Source: Allorhodopirellula heiligendammensis (GTDB lineage: Bacteria; Planctomycetota; Planctomycetia; Pirellulales; Pirellulaceae). From it: DNA of 64,000 bases. The translations under genes were made by a program, and so were the position numbers. The DNA lies in contig NZ_SJPU01000002.1 in assembly GCF_007860105.1 (NCBI RefSeq), positions 146,837 through 210,836 on the forward strand. The letters run 5' to 3'. Shown one piece after another: positions 58,362 to 64,000 of the stretch. The notes beneath the pieces are model-generated. The model had not been told where the DNA came from, ran no database searches, and worked only from the letters and a program-made list of their open reading frames with translations. Within the stretch, counting starts at the first letter, position 1. Each line of letters begins with the position of its first letter.

Positions 58362-59276
58362 GTGAGCCTGCTCGATTCCCTCAAGGGCATGTTTTCCGGT
58401 GGCAGTGCGTCACTGAAGAAAATTGACGTCGATGCGCGGTTCGCCCGTTCGCGTACCGCCGCTACCGGTACGATGAGCAATTTCTTCGTCGCCTACGATC
58501 TCGAACGCAAAGAGGATGTCGGCGTCAAGATTCTCGACCCCGAGAAATTCGAGCTTTTCGAAGCTCGTTTCAAGGGCCTCAAAAAGCCCACCGAAGGCGA
58601 GATCGCGATGCAAATGCAGCACGAGCTGATCGCGAAAACCTACGAGCATGGGATTACGACGAAGGGTCAGCGGATCCTCGTGATGGAGTACATTCGCGGG
58701 CCCAGCATGCAGGACGTGATCGTCCGCAAACGCATCGAATTGATTGACGGCGTGCAGCTGATGATCATGCGCGAGATGGCCGAAGCGTTATCGTATGTAC
58801 ACCGCAGCGGTTTCATCCACCGGGATATCTGCCCCCGAAATTTCATATGCACCTTGCCCGCGGAGAATCAAAAAGTCGTCTCAGGGGTCAAGCTCATTGA
58901 CTTCGGACTGACCGTTCCCGCCACTCCGCCGTTCATGACGCCGGGCAACCGCACGGGCACGCCACTGTACATGTCACCGGAGATCGTGCGCCGCCGTCAT
59001 ACCGATGGACGGGTCGATATTTTCTCACTCGGAGTGACGTTTTACTGTTTGTTAACCTTTTCTCATCCCTGGCAGGGTGAAATCGTGAGCGGCCGAGCGG
59101 CTTTGCAGCACGACTCGTCCGATCCCACCGAGCTACTCGAGCGGCGCGCTGACGTCGACCCTCGGTTGGCCCGTTTGATCATGAAAATGATCGAACCGAA
59201 CGTCGATCAGCGACTCAAATCGATCGACGAATTTCTAAATCAGAGCAAAAAGCTCGAGTCCGCGTTCGTCAAATAG
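58362..59276 (+). CDS. cytoplasmic Ser/Thr protein kinase following accD
   Basis: A 304-residue protein from a GTG start placed 2 bp after accD. It is a compact kinase with no membrane segment. The catalytic Lys in VGVKILDP (56), the DFG-type motif LIDFGLTV (180-182) and MSPE are present. The catalytic loop is HRDICPRNF (153-161) rather than HRDLKPEN: Asp and Asn are kept but the Lys is replaced by Cys. The glycine loop is poor (RTAATGTMSNFFVAYD). Activity is likely but may be altered. Translational coupling to accD suggests it acts on fatty-acid synthesis or membrane supply; this is inference. Confidence 0.85.
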   Translation: MSLLDSLKGMFSGGSASLKKIDVDARFARSRTAATGTMSNFFVAYDLERKEDVGVKILDPEKFELFEARFKGLKKPTEGEIAMQMQHELIAKTYEHGITTKGQRILVMEYIRGPSMQDVIVRKRIELIDGVQLMIMREMAEALSYVHRSGFIHRDICPRNFICTLPAENQKVVSGVKLIDFGLTVPATPPFMTPGNRTGTPLYMSPEIVRRRHTDGRVDIFSLGVTFYCLLTFSHPWQGEIVSGRAALQHDSSDPTELLERRADVDPRLARLIMKMIEPNVDQRLKSIDEFLNQSKKLESAFVK

Positions 59277-59541
59277 CGGCACACTCGACGAATTCCATGA
59301 GTTTTTTTGGAACTATTGCTTGGAACAATTCGTCTATTCATCACCACTGCCAACTTTCTGCCTAATGGCGGTCACCTAAAGCGCCGATAACGTTGATAAC
59401 GTAGGCGTCCTAGGTAATATGGCGATGCTCACTGAAATTCCCTACCAGCTTACAGTTTTTGTAATTACGCTGTCTGCCTGCGCATGAGCGTCAACAGTTT
59501 CCAACGACCCAGCCCATCACACCGTATTGCCGAGAAAACAG

Positions 59542-62500
59542 ATGAACAATCTGCGTCACCTCCTTCGCCGCGTGCAGCCGACGAAGTCACGCCGAGCCAG
59601 CGAAGATCGGTCGCGTGGCCCACTTTCGAATAATCGCCGTCTGCTAACGGAAACACTCGAAAAACGCCAGCTATTCGCGGGTGACCTCGGATCGGGATTA
59701 GACGCAGCTCCACCCGTCGAAGATGTTGACGACTATGCGGTGGCGCATAATTACTGGAACAAGTTCGACGTCAACAATGATGGCCAGGTCACCGCACTGG
59801 ACGCACTGCGGGTGATCAACTTCATGAACGAGAGTGCTGAGGGCGAGCCGTCCGCTGCCATGCTGATGGGCGTTGGTTTTGTGGACGTCAACGCCGATCA
59901 CCAGGTTTCGGCGTTGGACTCGTTGCAGGTGATCAACCAACTCAATGGTCCCGCGGGTGCTCCTGACTATGACGTTCGATTTGAGCTCACACCTCGAAAT
60001 CTCGACGACAGTGTGATCGCTCAGGACGGTACCTACACCACCAGCACCGGGGCAACCGGTGTGCGCTACACGGTTGACAATGGAGATATTTTCAAGCTTG
60101 AGGTTGCTGTCCAAGACGACCGCGGGCGGAGTAGTTCGTTCGGCGTTTTCCAGGCGGTGACGAATATTCTCGTCAGCGAGACCGGCGTGCTGGTTCCGGC
60201 GGTGGGTGAAATTCAAGGTTTTGACTTTGACCGCTCCATTCTTGACAATACCTCCACGCCCAACAGCACGATCGAATTCTTCTTCGCCGACAATCCGTCG
60301 GATGTTGTCTCGGCGTCGTTGGCCGACTTCTTGGGCAATAGCGACGCGGCGACCGAGCAGTTTATCAGCGATGCGATCGTGCAATTGAGCAGCGACGCCG
60401 GCGAATTGAACATCACTGCGGCCGACATTGATGTCTCAGCTGGCACGGAGTCTCCGACGAGTCCCTACAGTGTTCGCATCGAGTACAACGGGCTCGACCT
60501 TGCCAATGTCGACGTGCCACGTTTCGAAACTCGTCTGGTAATCAACAGTGTTGACCAGGCAGTGCCGACGATCGAACAGAATGTGATTCTACCCGACGGG
60601 TCCTTCAATCCAATAACCTTGATTTCACGCTATGAAACCTTCATGCGGAATGATGGGAGGAACGTGCCGCCGAATCCGACAGTAAACGATGGCCTCGGCC
60701 CATTGATCTATGGCCAAAACCGCAATACCGGCTCCTTTGACATCGACGTCGGAGGCAACGGCACGGATGTCTTCGATGAGGTCGGAACGCTTGGACCGAT
60801 CGGTAAGCTGACGGATACTATTAGCAACTTTGACTACACGACGGCCTACGACGCCTTCAGCATCCCGGTCCGCGCGGTCAAGGTCGCCACCAACGTGGGC
60901 GTGAGACTGGATAAAGTCGAACCCCGTGTGGGCTTCGAAGGTGTGTTGGTTTACGGCACTGATAACGGTAAGGAAGCCGTGCCGCCCGATCGAATTCACT
61001 TAGATGAACGATCTGAGTTTCAACTCAACGTTGTCGGGGAAGACACTGGAGAACTGACTGCGAACAATGCGACCTTACCGGTCACCGAAGATAGTGCCGG
61101 TGTTACGGTGCAACTCCAGGTAACCGGCGCGTTACCTGGGGAAACCATCACGTACGATGTGCCTGCACGACAGGGTGCGCTGGGCACCGCTACAATCGAT
61201 GCGGGCGGCGTGATGACCTACGTCCCCGACGCTAACAAGTTTGGCACGGATTTGGTCGTTTATACCGCCTCGACGACGAGCGGCGGCACCGCTACTGCCA
61301 CGGTGACCGTCAACATCGCGGCCGTCAATGATCCGCCGATTGCCAATGATGATCCTTCGTCGGGAACTCTGTCTGTTGATGTCGGAAGTAGCATCCTGAT
61401 TCCTGTGCTCGCCAATGACGATGCCGGTGGCGATAACTCCGAGCCGCTCAGCGAGTTGACCATTACGCCCGGATCGCTCGCCCCCACGCTCGGCACGATC
61501 GCCATCGTCGGAGATGAAATTCGCTACACGCCCAACGCCGGGGCAGCATCGGGAACCGACACGTTCACCTACACGATCACGGACACCGGTGGACTCAGCG
61601 ATTCGGCGACAGTCACTGTTAGCGTTGTTAACAATGCAACGGGCATCTCGGCGGCTGACAAAAACATTACCATCGCCGAAGACAACGGTGGCGAGATCAC
61701 AAGCGAAGTCTTGATCGCCGATCTCAGCGCCGACAACTTGATTTCGGTCAACAGTGGCAGCACCAACATATCACTCGATAGTGCTACGGCACCTACCGGT
61801 CGCGGTACCGTTCGCATTGACGGGGACCAAATTTTCTATACGCCCGCCCAGAACGACAATGGGCCCGTGTCGATTACTTATACGGCCAGCAACGACGCGG
61901 GCAGCGATAGCGGAACCATCTTTGTCACAATCACGCCCGTCAACGACAATCCGATCGCACCGCCTCTGAGCTTTGATGTTAACGAGATGGCGACCCGGAC
62001 CATCAACGTGCTGCAGCCTGGCAGCGGACAAACTGGTCCTTCGGACGTCGAAACACCGACGGCTGATTTGATCGTCTCCCTGCCAGCACAAACCTTCTCG
62101 CCGCTGGGCACCGTGTCCATCGTCAACAATCAAATTGTTGTCACCTCACTGGGAACTGCCGCCCAAGGCGACTTTGACTTCCAGTACCGCGTTACGGACG
62201 CTGATGGTGGCGTTTCGCAGAATGGCGTCATCACGATTAATATCGTCGACGTGCTTGGCCCACCCGTCGCCGCTGATTCGAGTGTGCCCGCTGTCAATGA
62301 GGATTCCGGTAACGTCACCGTGGACCTGAGTGCGTTGACAACCTCCGAAGCCGGCTCGGTGGTCTACACCGTTGACACCCAAGCCAGCAACCTGGGCGTG
62401 GCCACGATCAGCGGCAGTAACTTGGTGCTTGCCCTTACCCAGGACGCCAACGGCACGGGCACTGTGGTCTATCGGGCGACCGATGCCGCGGGTTCAGACA

Positions 62501-64000
62501 CTGGTACGCTGACATTTACGGTCAATGCGGTCAATGATGCTCCTGTACTGGGCGATCTTTCACGCACGGTCGCAGAGAATGGTTCGGTCGATATTGACGT
62601 TGCCGGTGCGGCAACGGACATCGACTCAACGAACCTGACCGCGGCTGTAGTCACTAATCCGACGAACGGAACCGCAGTTCTGTTAGCGAACGGGCTGATT
62701 CGCTACACGCCAAATACTGGCTACAGCGGTGCCGATTCGTTCCGCGTTAGTGTCAGTGACGGCATCGCACCCGCAGTGGAAGCAACTGTCTCGATTGACG
62801 TGACAGATGTGGTCGCGCCGCCCGTGGCCGCAGATGGCAGCTTCCCTGTCGCCGAAGACGAAGTTGCCAGCTACGATCTGAAGCAATTGGTAACGACCGA
62901 TCCCGGAGCGCCAGCGACGATCACGCTTGTAGGTACCGCTAGCCACGGAACAGCCACGCTTCTCAATGGTGTTTTGACGTATCGGCCTGCGGCCAACTAT
63001 TTCGGTACCGATTCGATTACCTATCGGGCGACCAACTCAGCGGGCAGTGACACGGGCGTCGTTTCGATCACCGTCACGGCAGTCAACGATGCCCCTATTG
63101 CTAATGATGACCTGGGTATTGTCGTGGTGAAGAATACCGCTAAGCAGATCAACGTGCTTGCCAACGATACTCCGAATCCAGGAAGTGAAACGGACACGAT
63201 CACCGTCACGATCGCAGCGGGTGACGAGCCTGCTCATGGAACCGTCACGGTCACCAATAATGTGGTGACGTACACGCCAGACACGGACTATCTGGGAACT
63301 GATTCATTCGTTTATACACTCAGCGACGGCCAAGGCGGTAGCGACACAGCGACCGTTTCCCTTACCGTCAACGACAATGTTGTCGTCGGCACTGAGGTGA
63401 CCGGACAATTGTTCCTCGATTCGATCTCGAACATTCACGATGTGGCCGTCAATGGTGCCGCTCCCATTCATAGCGGTGCTTATGAAGCAGGTGAAACGAC
63501 ACTCGTCGGTGCCCGCGTGCATCTGGTCGGTGTTGGCGGTGCCGCAGGCAGCTCCCTGACCGTTGTCACTGATCGTGAAGGCCGCTACTCGTTCGAGAAC
63601 GTGCCGGCGGGAAGCTATGAGATTCGATTTGAACTGGCCCCTGGTATGGAGATCGCCGGCGAAGGTTCCGACGGTGTGATCCCGATTACCGTCCCAGATG
63701 CCGGCGGGTCGGAAAATCCAACACCTGTCAATGCTGACTTTGTCATCGAAGATCTCGGTTCGCAGTATTACGCCGGCCGAAACGTCTTGTCGACTGACCC
63801 CAGTCGCGAGGGCCTCCCGCCCACGGTCACCGTGGGCGAGACCTCCAGCTTCTTCTATTCTCCTGCGAGCGATAGCACGCTGGTCCAGAAAGCCGTGTTG
63901 GTCGGCAGAGACTTCGGCGATGCGAAGTACGTCGAATTGTTGCTCAATGAGAACCGTGACCAAGCATTGCTGGTCATCGTCGACAGCGACCTCAACGCCC
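59542..64000 (+). CDS. giant secreted protein with dockerin-like, tandem-95 and SdrD-B-like modules (3' end cut)
   Basis: An ATG at 59542 opens a frame that stays free of stops to the right edge (1,486 codons). The basic N-terminus with LTETLEKRQLFAGDLG is an LEPR-type motif. Next come two EF-hand/dockerin-like repeats (DVNNDGQVTALDALRVINFM and DVNADHQVSALDSLQVINQL) near residues 77-137. After about 350 residues of unassigned sequence, roughly eight Ig/cadherin-like repeats of the tandem-95 kind run from about 490 to 1275, each ending with blocks like YTPDTDYLGTDSFVYTLSDG and NDxPIA. An SdrD-B/carboxypeptidase-regulatory-like fold lies near 1280-1380 (DREGRYSFENVPAGSYEIRF). It is a calcium-dependent surface or adhesion protein. 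It follows the accD-kinase genes by 265 bp. Confidence 0.85.
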   Translation, partial: MNNLRHLLRRVQPTKSRRASEDRSRGPLSNNRRLLTETLEKRQLFAGDLGSGLDAAPPVEDVDDYAVAHNYWNKFDVNNDGQVTALDALRVINFMNESAEGEPSAAMLMGVGFVDVNADHQVSALDSLQVINQLNGPAGAPDYDVRFELTPRNLDDSVIAQDGTYTTSTGATGVRYTVDNGDIFKLEVAVQDDRGRSSSFGVFQAVTNILVSETGVLVPAVGEIQGFDFDRSILDNTSTPNSTIEFFFADNPSDVVSASLADFLGNSDAATEQFISDAIVQLSSDAGELNITAADIDVSAGTESPTSPYSVRIEYNGLDLANVDVPRFETRLVINSVDQAVPTIEQNVILPDGSFNPITLISRYETFMRNDGRNVPPNPTVNDGLGPLIYGQNRNTGSFDIDVGGNGTDVFDEVGTLGPIGKLTDTISNFDYTTAYDAFSIPVRAVKVATNVGVRLDKVEPRVGFEGVLVYGTDNGKEAVPPDRIHLDERSEFQLNVVGEDTGELTANNATLPVTEDSAGVTVQLQVTGALPGETITYDVPARQGALGTATIDAGGVMTYVPDANKFGTDLVVYTASTTSGGTATATVTVNIAAVNDPPIANDDPSSGTLSVDVGSSILIPVLANDDAGGDNSEPLSELTITPGSLAPTLGTIAIVGDEIRYTPNAGAASGTDTFTYTITDTGGLSDSATVTVSVVNNATGISAADKNITIAEDNGGEITSEVLIADLSADNLISVNSGSTNISLDSATAPTGRGTVRIDGDQIFYTPAQNDNGPVSITYTASNDAGSDSGTIFVTITPVNDNPIAPPLSFDVNEMATRTINVLQPGSGQTGPSDVETPTADLIVSLPAQTFSPLGTVSIVNNQIVVTSLGTAAQGDFDFQYRVTDADGGVSQNGVITINIVDVLGPPVAADSSVPAVNEDSGNVTVDLSALTTSEAGSVVYTVDTQASNLGVATISGSNLVLALTQDANGTGTVVYRATDAAGSDTGTLTFTVNAVNDAPVLGDLSRTVAENGSVDIDVAGAATDIDSTNLTAAVVTNPTNGTAVLLANGLIRYTPNTGYSGADSFRVSVSDGIAPAVEATVSIDVTDVVAPPVAADGSFPVAEDEVASYDLKQLVTTDPGAPATITLVGTASHGTATLLNGVLTYRPAANYFGTDSITYRATNSAGSDTGVVSITVTAVNDAPIANDDLGIVVVKNTAKQINVLANDTPNPGSETDTITVTIAAGDEPAHGTVTVTNNVVTYTPDTDYLGTDSFVYTLSDGQGGSDTATVSLTVNDNVVVGTEVTGQLFLDSISNIHDVAVNGAAPIHSGAYEAGETTLVGARVHLVGVGGAAGSSLTVVTDREGRYSFENVPAGSYEIRFELAPGMEIAGEGSDGVIPITVPDAGGSENPTPVNADFVIEDLGSQYYAGRNVLSTDPSREGLPPTVTVGETSSFFYSPASDSTLVQKAVLVGRDFGDAKYVELLLNENRDQALLVIVDSDLNA

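Overview
The window looks like a chromosomal segment from a planctomycete, most likely a Rhodopirellula-like member of the Pirellulaceae. The basis is gene content: two giant secreted proteins with the planctomycete LEPR-type N-terminal motif and dockerin-like EF-hand pairs, a PEP-CTERM protein, DUF1559 proteins with prepilin-type N-termini, three Ser/Thr kinases (one a WD40-type receptor kinase beside an ECF sigma factor), a thioredoxin/PDZ protein with CxxCH, and a moderately high GC content. No phage, integrase, CRISPR array, rRNA operon or complete insertion sequence was seen.

Layout. 1-1.2 kb: the first 21 codons of a nucleoside hydrolase run off the left edge, divergent from trpD, which has an octamer repeat directly against its start codon. 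1.4-15.4 kb: a PEP-CTERM protein and a ~4,400-residue surface protein, both on the minus strand. 15.5-19.7 kb: an ECF sigma factor converging on and overlapping a WD40 receptor kinase. 20-25.6 kb: a vWA/HEAT protein, a small ORF, and a three-gene cluster of exported coiled-coil protein, membrane kinase and single-pass membrane protein. 25.8 kb: tRNA-Arg(CCT). 26.3-32.2 kb: a chaperone block, groEL1-groES-groEL2-terminator-dnaJ-grpE. 32.2-33.8 kb: a poorly coding stretch with short palindromic repeats, small ORFs and an FmdB-type zinc ribbon gene. 33.8-39.3 kb: pgi, then a translationally coupled pair for surface polysaccharide (WecA-like transferase and O-antigen ligase-like protein). 39.6-41.1 kb: a decayed DUF1559 gene and a conserved protein of unknown function. 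41.4-49.7 kb: exported endonuclease/exonuclease/phosphatase protein, PIG-L deacetylase, PQQ-type propeller protein, metallophosphoesterase, thioredoxin/PDZ protein, DUF1569 protein and a multi-pass membrane protein. 50.6-55.4 kb: an intact DUF1559 protein, a YCF48/BNR-like secreted protein and crcB. 55.6-59.3 kb: acetolactate synthase, accD and a kinase placed 2 bp after accD. 59.5 kb to the right edge: an open reading frame with no stop in the window, encoding a tandem-95-type surface protein.

Themes. Cell-surface proteins and phospho-signalling genes sit side by side (sigma factor, kinases, giant secreted proteins). The chaperone block is a heat-shock island with two GroEL paralogues that differ at the C-terminus, and no classical CIRCE element is visible. 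Several intergenic spaces carry REP-like inverted repeats; one family has two copies, at 30.3 and 42.2 kb. The points most worth following up are the accD-kinase coupling, the coiled-coil/kinase/membrane cluster, the antisense overlap of sigma factor and receptor kinase, the REP-like families, and the thioredoxin/PDZ/CxxCH protein. All functional assignments come from reading motifs; no database search was possible.
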